A program made the position numbers and the translations under genes. This document shows, in pieces, positions 11,424 to 21,690 of a DNA stretch of 64,000 bases. Below the pieces are notes generated by a model that was not told where the DNA came from, ran no database searches, and saw nothing but the letters and a program-made list of their open reading frames with translations. Each line of letters starts with the position of its first letter. Within the stretch, counting starts at the first letter, position 1. This DNA comes from Nocardioides sp. (GTDB lineage Bacteria; Actinomycetota; Actinomycetes; Propionibacteriales; Nocardioidaceae): contig JAUYLL010000075.1 in assembly GCA_030698375.1 (NCBI GenBank), positions 1 through 64,000 on the forward strand, given 5' to 3'.

Positions 11424-12470
11424 TCACGACAGGAGCTCGGCGACCTGGCGCACCTCGTCGGCCGAGCGGCAGCTGAGCAGCAGCGTCGTCACGCCGGTCT
11501 CCTCCCACTGCGCAACCCGCTCCCGCACCGCTCCGGCGGTCCCGATGATGTGCATGTCGTCGACCAACTCGTCGGGGATGAGCGCGGTCGCCCGGTCCTT
11601 GTCGCCACTCAGGTAGAGCTCCTGCACCTGCGCGGCGAGCTCGGCGTACCCCATGCGCTCGAAGACCTGCTTGTGGAAGTTCTGGTCCTTCGCGCCCATC
11701 CCGCCCATGTACAGCGAGACGTAGGGCTTCATCGCATCGATGACTGCCTGCTTCGCCGGGCCGTCGTCATCGGTGACCTGGAGGTGGCAGGTCGCGGCGA
11801 TCTCGAAGTCGGCGCGGGTGCGTCGGGCCCCGGGCCGGGCGAATCCCTCGTCGAGCCACGGCTGGTACATCCCTGCCGAGCTGGGTGTGTAGAAGATCGG
11901 GATCCAGCCGTCGGCGATCTCGGCGGTCTGCGCCACGTTCTTCGGACCCTCCGCGCCCAGCCAGATCGGTACGTCGGCGCGCAGGGGGTGGACGATCGGC
12001 TTCAGCGGCTTGCCGAGCCCGACCGCGCCCGGGCCGGCGTACGGCAGGGGGTGGTGGGGACCCTCGCTGGTCACCGGCGCTTCGCGGGCCAGGACCTGGC
12101 GGATGATGTCGACGACCTCGCGGGTCCGCGCCAGCGGCTTGCTGAACGGCTGGCCGTACCAGCCCTCCACGACCTGGGGCCCGGAGACGCCCATGCCGAG
12201 GACTACCCGCCCGCCGCTGAGGTGGTCGAGGGTGAGCACGTGCATCGCGATCGACGTCGGCGTCCGACCGGACATCTGCACGATGCTGGTGCCGAGCCGC
12301 ACCCGGCTGGTCTCGCGGCCCCACCAGGCCAGCGGGGTGAAGGCGTCGGACCCCCACGCCTCGGCGGTGAAGATCGCGTCGAAGCCCGCGTCCTCGGCTG
12401 CCGCGACCAACTCGTCGACGCCTCGCGGGGGCTGCGCGCCCCAGTAACCCAGCTGAAGTCCTAGTTTCAT
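11424..12470 (-). CDS. LLM-class (F420-dependent type) oxidoreductase, Rv3520c-like
   Basis: MKLGLQLGYWGAQPPRGVDELVAAAEDAGFDAIFTAEAWGSDAFTPLAWWGRETSRVRLGTSIVQMSGRTPTSIAMHVLTLDHLSGGRVVLGMGVSGPQVVEGWYG. Confidence 0.88.
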   Translation of the reverse strand: MKLGLQLGYWGAQPPRGVDELVAAAEDAGFDAIFTAEAWGSDAFTPLAWWGRETSRVRLGTSIVQMSGRTPTSIAMHVLTLDHLSGGRVVLGMGVSGPQVVEGWYGQPFSKPLARTREVVDIIRQVLAREAPVTSEGPHHPLPYAGPGAVGLGKPLKPIVHPLRADVPIWLGAEGPKNVAQTAEIADGWIPIFYTPSSAGMYQPWLDEGFARPGARRTRADFEIAATCHLQVTDDDGPAKQAVIDAMKPYVSLYMGGMGAKDQNFHKQVFERMGYAELAAQVQELYLSGDKDRATALIPDELVDDMHIIGTAGAVRERVAQWEETGVTTLLLSCRSADEVRQVAELLS

Positions 12471-12505
12471 GGACGACACCCTCGCAGACCCCTTGCCGAG
12501 ATTTC

Positions 12506-12519
12506 TAGAACATGTTTCA
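12506..12519. promoter_or_regulatory. Putative KstR operator TAGAACATGTTTCA (14/14)
   Basis: Perfect TNNAACNNGTTNNA between the LLM gene and the DUF35-ltp operon. Confidence 0.8.
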
Positions 12520-12529
12520 CTTTCGAACC

Positions 12530-13495
12530 ATGTCCCGCACATTGTCAGCGCCGGTAACGGTCGCCTTCGACTACACGCGCTCCACGGGCCCCGTGCTCGG
12601 GCGCTTCTTCGGTGGTCTCCGCGACGGTCGCGTCCTCGCCGCCCGCCTCTCCGACGGCACCGTGGTGGCGCCCCCACCTGAGTTCGATCCGTCCACCCAC
12701 GAGGAGACCGCCGAGCTCGTCGAGGTCTCTACCGTCGGCACGGTCACGTCCTGGTCGTGGGTGCCCGAGCCGGTCGCCGGTCAGCCGTTCGACCGGCCCT
12801 TCGCGTTCGCCCTGGTCACGCTCGACGGTGCGACCGCCCCGATGCTGCACGCCCTCGACGTCGCCTCGCCCGACGAGGTCAGCACCGGCATGCGCGTCCG
12901 GGTCCGCTGGGCCGCCGAGCGCACCGGCCACATCACCGACATCGCGTGCTTCGAGCCCGCCGGGGACAGCGACGAGGGACCTGGCGCCTTCCCTGCTCCC
13001 GCGGGAGCCGTGGACCCCGTCACCGGCATCGTCACGCCCGTCTCGCTGGACTACACCTACGCCGCCTCGCCCGAGGAGTCGGCGTTCTACCGCGGGCTCG
13101 CGGAGGGCAGGATCCTGGGCCAGCGCTGCCCGACCTGCCACAAGGTCTACGTCCCGCCGCGCAGCGCCTGCCCCGTCGACGGCGTCGCCACCACCGATGA
13201 GGTGGAGCTCTCCTCGCGCGGCACCGTGACGACCTTCTGCATCGTGAACGTCCCGTTCCTCGGCCAGCAGATCAAGCCGCCGTACGTCTCGGCGTACGTC
13301 CTGCTCGACGGGGCCGACATCGCTCTCCTGCACCTCATCCTGGACATCCCTGCCGAGGAGGTCCGGATGGGCATGCGGGTCGAGGCGGTCTGGAAGCCCC
13401 GCGACGAGTGGGGCACCACGATCGAGAACATCAGCCATTTCCGTCCGACGGGTGAGCCCGACGCGGACTACGAGACCTACCAGCACCACCTCTGA
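12530..13495 (+). CDS. Zn-ribbon/OB-fold (DUF35-type) protein, Rv3521-like, partner of the Ltp thiolases
   Basis: MSRTLSAPVTVAFDYTRSTGP...EGRILGQRCPTCHKVYVPPRSACPVDG...; CPTC...CPVDG zinc ribbon. Start moved from ORF-track 12512 to ATG 12530 because the longer ORF begins inside the operator. Confidence 0.85.
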   Translation: MSRTLSAPVTVAFDYTRSTGPVLGRFFGGLRDGRVLAARLSDGTVVAPPPEFDPSTHEETAELVEVSTVGTVTSWSWVPEPVAGQPFDRPFAFALVTLDGATAPMLHALDVASPDEVSTGMRVRVRWAAERTGHITDIACFEPAGDSDEGPGAFPAPAGAVDPVTGIVTPVSLDYTYAASPEESAFYRGLAEGRILGQRCPTCHKVYVPPRSACPVDGVATTDEVELSSRGTVTTFCIVNVPFLGQQIKPPYVSAYVLLDGADIALLHLILDIPAEEVRMGMRVEAVWKPRDEWGTTIENISHFRPTGEPDADYETYQHHL

Positions 13496-13505
13496 GGGGA
13501 TCTGA

Positions 13506-14567
13506 GTGAGAGACGTCGCCGTCGTCGGGTTCGCCCAGCGACAGATGGAGGAGTTCGACGGGTCGCCCACCTGCGTGGAGCTGCTCGTCCCACTGTTCGC
13601 CGAGTGCTACGAGCAGACCGGGTGGTCCCGCAAGGACATCGGGTTCTGGTGCTCGGGGTCCTCGGACTACCTGGCCGGACGGTCGTTCTCGTTCGTCTCG
13701 GCGGTGGACGCGATCGGCGTCATCCCGCCGGTCAACGAGTCGCACGTCGAGATGGATGCCGCCTGGGCGCTCTACGAGGCCTGGCTGAAGATCCAGACGG
13801 GCGAGGTCGACACCGCGCTGGTCTACGGGTTCGGCAAGGCCTCCGCCGGCGTCCTGCGCCGGACCCTGGCGCTGCAGCTGGACCCGTACACGGTCACTCC
13901 CCTGTGGCCCGACACCGTGTCGCTGGCGGGGCTGCAGGCCCGCACCGGGATCGACGCCGGTCTCTGGGACGAGCGCGCGATGGCCGAGGTCGCGCAGCGC
14001 TCGCTGACCGACGCCGAGAAGAACGAGTACGCCATCCGCAAGGGCGGCAGCTCGGTCGAGGAGCTCCTGGCCCGTCCGATGTACGCCGACCCGCTGCGCA
14101 AGCACGACTGCGCGCCGGTCACCGACGGCGCAGCCGCGATCGTCCTCGCTGCCGGTGACCGGGCGCGCGAGGCGGTCGACCGCCCGGCGTGGATCACCGG
14201 GTTCTCCCACTACGTCGACCCGATCAGCGTCGGCACCCGTGACCTGACCCGAGCGCCGTCGGCGCAGCGTGCCGGCGAGGCCGTGGACCTCTCGGGCGTC
14301 GAGGTCGCCGAGCTGCACGCCCCGTTCAGCCACCAGGAGCTCGTGCTGCGACGAGAGCTCGGGCTCGCTGACGACGTGCGGGTGAACCCCTCCGGAGGTG
14401 CGCTCACGGGCAACCCGATGTTCACCGGTGGGTTGATCCGACTCGGGGAGGCGGCCCGCCAGGTGTGGGACGGCAGTGCCTCCACCGTGCTCGGCCACGC
14501 CACGAGCGGGCCGGCGCTCCAGCAGAACCTCGTGTGTGTGATGGGTGCCGAAGGGCGGGACAACTGA
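13506..14567 (+). CDS. ltp4: Thiolase-fold lipid-transfer protein/aldolase, Ltp4-like
   Basis: VRDVAVVGFAQRQMEEFDGSPTCVELLVPLFAECYEQTGWSRKDIGFWCSGSSDYLAGRSFSFVSAVDAIGVIPPVNESHVEMDAAWALYEAW...; order DUF35-ltp4-ltp3 as in Mtb Rv3521-3523. Confidence 0.85.
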   Translation: MRDVAVVGFAQRQMEEFDGSPTCVELLVPLFAECYEQTGWSRKDIGFWCSGSSDYLAGRSFSFVSAVDAIGVIPPVNESHVEMDAAWALYEAWLKIQTGEVDTALVYGFGKASAGVLRRTLALQLDPYTVTPLWPDTVSLAGLQARTGIDAGLWDERAMAEVAQRSLTDAEKNEYAIRKGGSSVEELLARPMYADPLRKHDCAPVTDGAAAIVLAAGDRAREAVDRPAWITGFSHYVDPISVGTRDLTRAPSAQRAGEAVDLSGVEVAELHAPFSHQELVLRRELGLADDVRVNPSGGALTGNPMFTGGLIRLGEAARQVWDGSASTVLGHATSGPALQQNLVCVMGAEGRDN

Positions 14568-15730
14568 TGGGCAAGCAGCCGGCAGCGGTCGTCGGGGTGG
14601 GCCAGACCCACCACCGGGCCAAGCGTGAGGACGTCTCCATGGCGGGTCTATGCCGCGAGGCGATGGACCGCGCTCTCGAGGACGCCGGGATGACGCTGGA
14701 CGACATCGACGCGATCGTCGTCGGGAAGGCCCCCGACCTCTTCGAGGGCGTGATGATGCCCGAGCTCTACCTCGCGGAGTCGCTCGGAGCCGCGGGCAAG
14801 CCGCTCCTGCGGGTGCACACGGCGGGCTCCGTGGGCGGGTCCACGGCGATCGTGGCCTCCTCGCTCGTGCAGTCGGGCGTGCACAAGCGCGTGCTCACCG
14901 TGGCGTTCGAGAAGCAGTCGGAGTCGAACGCGATGTGGGCCCTGTCCGTGCCGCTGCCGTTCAACATGCCGGTGCACGCCGGTGCGGGCGGCTACTTCGC
15001 GCCGCACGTGCGCTCCTACATCCGTCGCTCCGGCGCCCCCACGCACGTGGGCGCGATCGTGGCCGCGAAGGACCGTCAGAACGCGCTGCGTAATCCCTAC
15101 GCGCACCTGCGGAACCCGGACACCACCGTCGAGTCGGTTCTCGCCTCGCAGATGCTCTGGGACCCCATCCGGTACGACGAGACCTGTCCCTCCTCCGACG
15201 GCGCCTGCGCCCTCGTGATCGTCGACGAGGACACCGCAGCCGCCTCGCCCAACCCGGCGTGGATCCACGGCACCGTGATGCGCTCGGAGCCGACGACGGC
15301 TGCCGAGCGCGACCAGGTGAACCCGCAGGCCGGTCGCGAGGCCGCCGCGGCACTGTGGAAGCAGGCCGGGATCACCTCGCCGATCGATGAGATCGACGTT
15401 GCCGAGATCTACGTCCCGTTCTCCTGGTTCGAGCCGATGTGGCTGGAGAACCTCGGGTTCGCCGCCGAGGGCGAGGGGTGGAAACTCACCGAGGCCGGCG
15501 AGACCGCGATGGACGGGCGCATCCCGCTGAACTGCTCGGGCGGCGTGCTGTCGTCGAACCCGATCGGCGCGTCCGGCATGCTCCGGTTCGCCGAGGCTGC
15601 CCTGCAGGTGCGTGGTGCGGCGGGTGAGCACCAGGTCGACGGAGCCCGGCGCGCGCTGGGCCACGCGTACGGCGGTGGATCGCAGTTCTTCGCGATGTGG
15701 GTCGTCGGCGCGGACAAGCCCACCAACTGA
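14567..15730 (+). CDS. ltp3: Thiolase-fold lipid-transfer protein, Ltp3-like
   Basis: MGKQPAAVVGVGQTHHRAKREDVSMAGLCREAMDRALEDAGMTLDDIDAIVVGKAPDLFEGVMMPELYLAESLGAAGKPLLRVHTAGSVGGSTAIVAS; ATG overlaps the ltp4 stop. Confidence 0.87.
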   Translation: MGKQPAAVVGVGQTHHRAKREDVSMAGLCREAMDRALEDAGMTLDDIDAIVVGKAPDLFEGVMMPELYLAESLGAAGKPLLRVHTAGSVGGSTAIVASSLVQSGVHKRVLTVAFEKQSESNAMWALSVPLPFNMPVHAGAGGYFAPHVRSYIRRSGAPTHVGAIVAAKDRQNALRNPYAHLRNPDTTVESVLASQMLWDPIRYDETCPSSDGACALVIVDEDTAAASPNPAWIHGTVMRSEPTTAAERDQVNPQAGREAAAALWKQAGITSPIDEIDVAEIYVPFSWFEPMWLENLGFAAEGEGWKLTEAGETAMDGRIPLNCSGGVLSSNPIGASGMLRFAEAALQVRGAAGEHQVDGARRALGHAYGGGSQFFAMWVVGADKPTN

Positions 15731-15783
15731 CCGGGTCACCCGTCGCCGACGGGGCTCCCCCCACCAGCTCGTAGGCTCCCCCC

Positions 15784-16578
15784 ATGGTCGACCTGCGCAC
15801 GCCCGCCGAGATCGAGGAGATGCGCCCTGCCGGGGCGTTCGTCGCCGACGTGCTGAGGACGGTGAGCGCGGCCGCCGACGTGGGGGTCGACCTGCTCGAC
15901 CTCGACGCCCTCGCGACCGAGATGATCCGCGACCGCGGCGCGACGTCCTGCTACGTCGACTACCACCCCTCCTTCGGGGCGATGCCGTTCGGGAAGGTCA
16001 TCTGCACCTCGGTCAACGACGCGGTCCTGCATGGGCTCCCCCGCTCCTACCGTCTCGCCGACGGTGACCTGCTGAGCCTCGACTTCGCCGTCAGCGTCGA
16101 CGGCTGGGTCGCCGACGCGGCCGTCAGCCTTGTCGTCGGCACGCCGCGCGCGGAGGATCTGCGCCTGATCGAGAGCACCCGGCGCGCCCTGGAGGCCGGC
16201 ATCGCCCAGGCTCGGCCCGGCAACCGGATGGGCGATGTCTCCGCCGCGATCGGCGCAGTGGCCCGTGAAGAGGGCCTCAAGGTCAACCTGCAGTTCGGTG
16301 GCCACGGCGTGGGCCGGACCATGCACGAGGACCCGCACGTGCCCAACGACGGACGCGCCGGCAAGGGCATGCGGCTGCAGCCCGGCCTGGTCATCGCGAT
16401 CGAGCCCTGGTTCCTGCACACGACCGACGAGCTGGTCATGGACGCCGACGGGTGGACGTTGCGCAGCGCCGACGGCTCCCGGGGTGCCCACAGCGAGCAC
16501 ACCGTCGCGATCACCGAGGCCGGCCCGCTGGTGCTCACCGCCCCGGCGGGCTCTCCTGGCCCGATCGATCAGGCGTAG
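15784..16578 (+). CDS. map: Type I methionine aminopeptidase
   Basis: RTPAEIEEMRPAGAFVADVL...VICTSVNDAVLHGLP...LSLDFAVSVDGWVADAAVS...GGHGVGRTMHEDPHVPND...VIAIEPWF; catalytic metal ligands conserved. Confidence 0.85.
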   Translation: MVDLRTPAEIEEMRPAGAFVADVLRTVSAAADVGVDLLDLDALATEMIRDRGATSCYVDYHPSFGAMPFGKVICTSVNDAVLHGLPRSYRLADGDLLSLDFAVSVDGWVADAAVSLVVGTPRAEDLRLIESTRRALEAGIAQARPGNRMGDVSAAIGAVAREEGLKVNLQFGGHGVGRTMHEDPHVPNDGRAGKGMRLQPGLVIAIEPWFLHTTDELVMDADGWTLRSADGSRGAHSEHTVAITEAGPLVLTAPAGSPGPIDQA

Positions 16579-17807
16579 CGGACGTCGAGCTCCTTGATCC
16601 CGTTGATCCAGGAGTGCCGCAGCCGCTTGGGCTCCTGAAGACGGCTGATGTCCGGGGCGAGATCGGCTAGGGCGTCGAAGAGCACCCGCACCTCCTGGCG
16701 CGCGAGGTTGGCCCCGATGCAGTAGTGCGCACCGTGCCCACCGAACGCCAGGTGCGGGTTCGGGTCGCGGTTGATGTCGAAGCGGAACGGGTCCTCGAAG
16801 ACGTCCTCGTCAAAGTTCGCGCTCGCGTAGAAGAGGCCGACCCGCTGGCCCTTGCGCACGAGGGTGCCGCCGACCTCGACGTCGTTGAGCGCGGTGCGCT
16901 GGAAGACCGTCACCGGGGTGGCCCAGCGGATGACCTCGTCGACCATCGTCGCGGGACGCTCCTTCTTCCACAGCTCCCACTGGTCGGGGTGCTCGAAGAA
17001 GGCGTTCATCCCGTGGGTGATGGCGTTGCGCGTCGTCTCGTTGCCGGCGACGGTGAGGATGATGACGAAGAAGCCGAACTCGTCGTCCGTCAGCCCGCGC
17101 CCGTCCTTGTCGGCGTGCACGAGCTTCGTGACGATGTCGTCCAACGGCGTCGCCTTGCGGTCGGCCGCCATCCCCATCGCGTAGCCGAGGATCTCGGCCG
17201 ACGCCGCCTCGGGGTCTCCCCCGATGTCGGGGTCGTCGGCGGCGAGCATCTGGTTCGACCAGTCGAAGAGCTTGAAGCGGTCCTCCTGCGGCACCCCCAG
17301 CAGGTCGGCGATCGCCTGCAGCGGGAGCTCCGCGGCGACCTGCTCGACGAAGTTGCCGCTGCCCGCCTCGACCGCCGCACCGACGATCTCCCGCGAGCGG
17401 CGGACCATGATCTCCTCGAGCGCGCCGATCGCCCGCGGGGTGAAGCCGCGGGAGACGATCTGGCGCGTCGCGGTGTGCTCGGGCGGGTCCTGGTTGATGA
17501 GCATGACCCGCTGGAGCTCGACCTGCTCACGGGTCATGCCCTCGCTGAAGCGGATAATCGCGCCGTTCTCCGCGGTGGAGAAGTCCTTACTGTTCTTGGA
17601 GACCGCCGCGAGGTCGGCATGCTTGGTCACGGCCCAGTAACCCGACCCGGACTCCTCGGACATCCCGTCGTACGTCCCGGGGGCCTGCTCGATCCAGTGC
17701 ACTGGTGAGGAAGCCCGCATGGCACGGAAGTGGTCGTGCGGGATCGCCTCCCAATTGACGTCGGGATCGGTGAGGTCGAACCCGGGGGGCAGCACGTCAC
17801 TGGTCAT
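16569..17807 (-). CDS. Cytochrome P450, CYP125-like (copy 1)
   Basis: AGNETTRNAITHGM (I-helix), FGGHGAHYCIGANLAR (heme loop), PPGFDLTDPDVNWEAIPHDHF start and WINGIKELDVRY end typical of CYP125. Confidence 0.88.
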   Translation of the reverse strand: MTSDVLPPGFDLTDPDVNWEAIPHDHFRAMRASSPVHWIEQAPGTYDGMSEESGSGYWAVTKHADLAAVSKNSKDFSTAENGAIIRFSEGMTREQVELQRVMLINQDPPEHTATRQIVSRGFTPRAIGALEEIMVRRSREIVGAAVEAGSGNFVEQVAAELPLQAIADLLGVPQEDRFKLFDWSNQMLAADDPDIGGDPEAASAEILGYAMGMAADRKATPLDDIVTKLVHADKDGRGLTDDEFGFFVIILTVAGNETTRNAITHGMNAFFEHPDQWELWKKERPATMVDEVIRWATPVTVFQRTALNDVEVGGTLVRKGQRVGLFYASANFDEDVFEDPFRFDINRDPNPHLAFGGHGAHYCIGANLARQEVRVLFDALADLAPDISRLQEPKRLRHSWINGIKELDVRYA

Positions 17808-17861
17808 CAGCGGTGTCCTCTCGTACGACGGAATGGGCGGGGGCGGGCGTGATGGATGGAC

Positions 17862-19106
17862 TCAGCGCTCGTAGCGGACCTTGAGTTCCTTGACGCCATT
17901 GATCCAGGAGCTGCGCAGCTTGCGAGGCTCCCCGAGCTGGGTGACCTTCATCCCTGCGTCGGCAATGGCATTGAACATCAGGTCCACCTCGAGCCGGGCG
18001 AGGTTGGCGCCGATGCAGTAGTGCGCGCCGTGGCCCCCGAAGGCCTGGTGCGGGTTGGGGTCGCGGGTGATGTCGAAGCGGAACGGGTCCTCGAAGACGT
18101 CCTCGTCGAAGTTCGCGCTCGCGTAGAGCAGCCCGACACGGGCACCCTTGGCGACCTGCACCCCACCGACCTCTACGTCGTTGAGCGCGGTGCGCTGGAA
18201 GACCGTCACCGGGGTGGCCCAGCGGATGATCTCGTCCGCGGTGGTCTTCGGGCGCTCCTTGCAGAAGAGCTCCCACTGGTCCGGGTTCTCCATGAACGCG
18301 TGCATGCCGTGGGTGATGGCGTTGCGCGTCGTCTCGTTGCCGGCCACGGCGAGCAGGATCATGAAGAAGCCGAACTCGTCGTCGGTGAGGCCGCGGCCGT
18401 CGACGTCAGCGGACACCAGGCGCGTGATGATGTCCTCGCGCGGCTCCTTGCGACGCTCGTCGGCCATCGCCATCGAGTAGGCCAGGATCTCCATGAAGGC
18501 GACCATCTGGTCACCCTCGACCTCGGGGTCGTCGTACGACAGCATCTGGTTGGACCACTCGAAGAGCTTGCCGCGGTCCTCCTGCGGCACGCCGAGGAGC
18601 TCGGCGATCGCCTGCAGCGGGAGCTCGGCGGCGACGTCCTCGACGAAGTTGCCCTCGCCCTTGGCGAGCGCCTCGGCGACGATGCTCTCCGCGCGGGCCT
18701 TGAGCTCGTCGTGCAGGCTGCCGATGGCGCGAGGCGTGAAGGCGCGGGAGACGATCTTGCGCAGCTTGGTGTGCTCGGGCGCGTCGTGGTTGATGAGCAG
18801 GAAGTTCGACTGCTCGACACCCTCACGGTCCATGTCCGGCGCGAACCGGATGATGACGCCGTTCTCGCGGGTGGAGAAGTCGGTGCTGTTCTTGGAGACC
18901 GCGGCGACGTCCTCGTGCTTGCTGAGCGCCCAGTAGCCCTCGTGGCCGGGGAACCCGGCCAGCGCTGCTTCGGTCTGCGTCACCCAGGACACGGGAGCCG
19001 TACGGCGCAGGCGCAGCATCTCCTCGTGGGGGACGCCTTCGCTCATCACGTCGGGGTCGGTCGGGTCGAACCCTGCTTCCAGGGTGGCTTCGGTCGTCAC
19101 GTGCAT
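17862..19106 (-). CDS. Cytochrome P450, CYP125-like (copy 2)
   Basis: LEAGFDPTDPDVMSEGVPHEEMLRLR...AGNETTRNAITHGM...FGGHGAHYCIGANLAR...SWINGVKELKVRY; start at ATG 19106 just downstream of a KstR operator. Confidence 0.88.
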   Translation of the reverse strand: MHVTTEATLEAGFDPTDPDVMSEGVPHEEMLRLRRTAPVSWVTQTEAALAGFPGHEGYWALSKHEDVAAVSKNSTDFSTRENGVIIRFAPDMDREGVEQSNFLLINHDAPEHTKLRKIVSRAFTPRAIGSLHDELKARAESIVAEALAKGEGNFVEDVAAELPLQAIAELLGVPQEDRGKLFEWSNQMLSYDDPEVEGDQMVAFMEILAYSMAMADERRKEPREDIITRLVSADVDGRGLTDDEFGFFMILLAVAGNETTRNAITHGMHAFMENPDQWELFCKERPKTTADEIIRWATPVTVFQRTALNDVEVGGVQVAKGARVGLLYASANFDEDVFEDPFRFDITRDPNPHQAFGGHGAHYCIGANLARLEVDLMFNAIADAGMKVTQLGEPRKLRSSWINGVKELKVRYER

Positions 19107-19117
19107 CCTCTCGAATC

Positions 19118-19131
19118 TGTAACACGTTCTA
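19118..19131. promoter_or_regulatory. Putative KstR operator TGTAACACGTTCTA (14/14)
   Basis: Perfect TNNAACNNGTTNNA immediately upstream of CYP125 copy 2. Confidence 0.82.
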
Positions 19132-19137
19132 CTGTGA

Positions 19138-20469
<1,332 letters not shown>

Positions 20470-20477
20470 GGGATCGG

Positions 20478-20501
20478 AAGTCACTACACGTGTAGTGACT
20501 T
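20478..20501. repeat. Perfect palindrome AAGTCACTACACGTGTAGTGACTT (copy 1)
   Basis: 24-bp perfect palindrome 8 bp after the fadA5 stop; identical to the core of copy 2 at 21691-21716. Confidence 0.95.
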
Positions 20502-20682
20502 TGGGACTTGGTACACGTTCCTAAGCGCGGAAACGCGAAGAACCTGTACGCGCATCGAGGCGCCCAGGCCTGCCCTGACCCAGGTGGCCAGTCCTCACCC
20601 ACAAGGCACGACAGCGAAGTCACATCCCCAGGCACGATTCGGCCCCGCGCCTCGGTGACAGCGCGGCGCCAGGCTGCGGCGC

Positions 20683-21633
20683 ATGAACCTTCCGACAGGT
20701 GTGCCGTTGCCATTCCCACTGTTTCTCCGCCGAGAGGCGATCGGGGCCGGCCTCACCGACGACGCCCTTGCGCGGGCGACACGGAGTGGCGACATCATCC
20801 GCGTGCGCCACGGCGCCTACTCCGACGGCCCCTGGTGGGCCCAGGCCACCAGTGACGAGCAGCATCGCGAAACAGCTCTTTGCCTCGTGCGCTCCTACTC
20901 CTCGCCGGTGCTCCTCTCGCACACGAGCGCGGCGGTGATGCACGGTCTTCCCACCTGGGGCCAAGACCTCAGCGACATGCACCTCACACACCTGACGCCT
21001 GCGAGCGGCCGGACGCACGCAGGTGTGGTGCACCACCGCGGCGTGTGCCGCGTCGGCGACATCACCCGCGTCGACGGGGTGCTCGTCACCTCTGTAGCGA
21101 GAACGATCGTCGACGCCGCAGCGCTGGTCGACGTCGAACGTGGTCTCATCATGGCTGATGCGGCCCTTCATCGTGGCCTGGTTCTTCCTGACCAGCTCGA
21201 GCGGCAGTACGTGCAGCAGGACCACGACCCGCGTACGCTCCACGTCCGCCTGGTCGTACGTCGGGCCGACGGCCGCTCGGCCTCACCGGGCGAGAGCCGC
21301 AGCCGTCACCTCTTCTGGACGCAGGGCCTCCCCACCCCCGTTCTGCAGTACGCCGTTCACGACCACCGGGGCAGGCTGATCGGCACCGTCGACTTCGCCT
21401 GGCCCGAGCTCGGGGTGATCGTGGAGTTCGACGGGCTCACCAAGTACCGCACCCTCCTCAGAGTGGGCGAAAGCCCGGAGGACGCCGTCATCCGGGAGAA
21501 GCTGCGTGAGGACCGCATCCGCGAGGCCACCGGGTGGACCGTCGTACGCATCACCTGGGCCGACCTCGCGCGCCCAGCCCTCACCGCGGACCGCATCCGC
21601 CGCGCCATGTATCGCCGTCCCATCAGTGCGTGA
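20683..21633 (+). CDS. AbiEi-like winged-helix domain plus DUF559 (Vsr/PD-(D/E)XK-like nuclease) protein
   Basis: N-term RREAIGAGLTDDALARATRSGDIIRVRHGAYSD (AbiEi-type wHTH); C-term RLIGTVDFAWPELGVIVEFDGLTKY...REKLREDRIREATGWTVVRITWADL (DUF559/Vsr-like motif). Confidence 0.78.
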   Translation: MNLPTGVPLPFPLFLRREAIGAGLTDDALARATRSGDIIRVRHGAYSDGPWWAQATSDEQHRETALCLVRSYSSPVLLSHTSAAVMHGLPTWGQDLSDMHLTHLTPASGRTHAGVVHHRGVCRVGDITRVDGVLVTSVARTIVDAAALVDVERGLIMADAALHRGLVLPDQLERQYVQQDHDPRTLHVRLVVRRADGRSASPGESRSRHLFWTQGLPTPVLQYAVHDHRGRLIGTVDFAWPELGVIVEFDGLTKYRTLLRVGESPEDAVIREKLREDRIREATGWTVVRITWADLARPALTADRIRRAMYRRPISA

Positions 21634-21690
21634 CGGGCTCCGAGTACAACCTTCTCAGGCTAGGAACGCTCCAATCGCCTGGGAACCTTC

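Noticed and set aside
20507-20520. TGGTACACGTTCCT as an additional KstR operator after fadA5
   Set aside because: Only 12/14 to TNNAACNNGTTNNA and the AAC half is broken; better explained as part of the shared end sequence of the DUF559 cassette.
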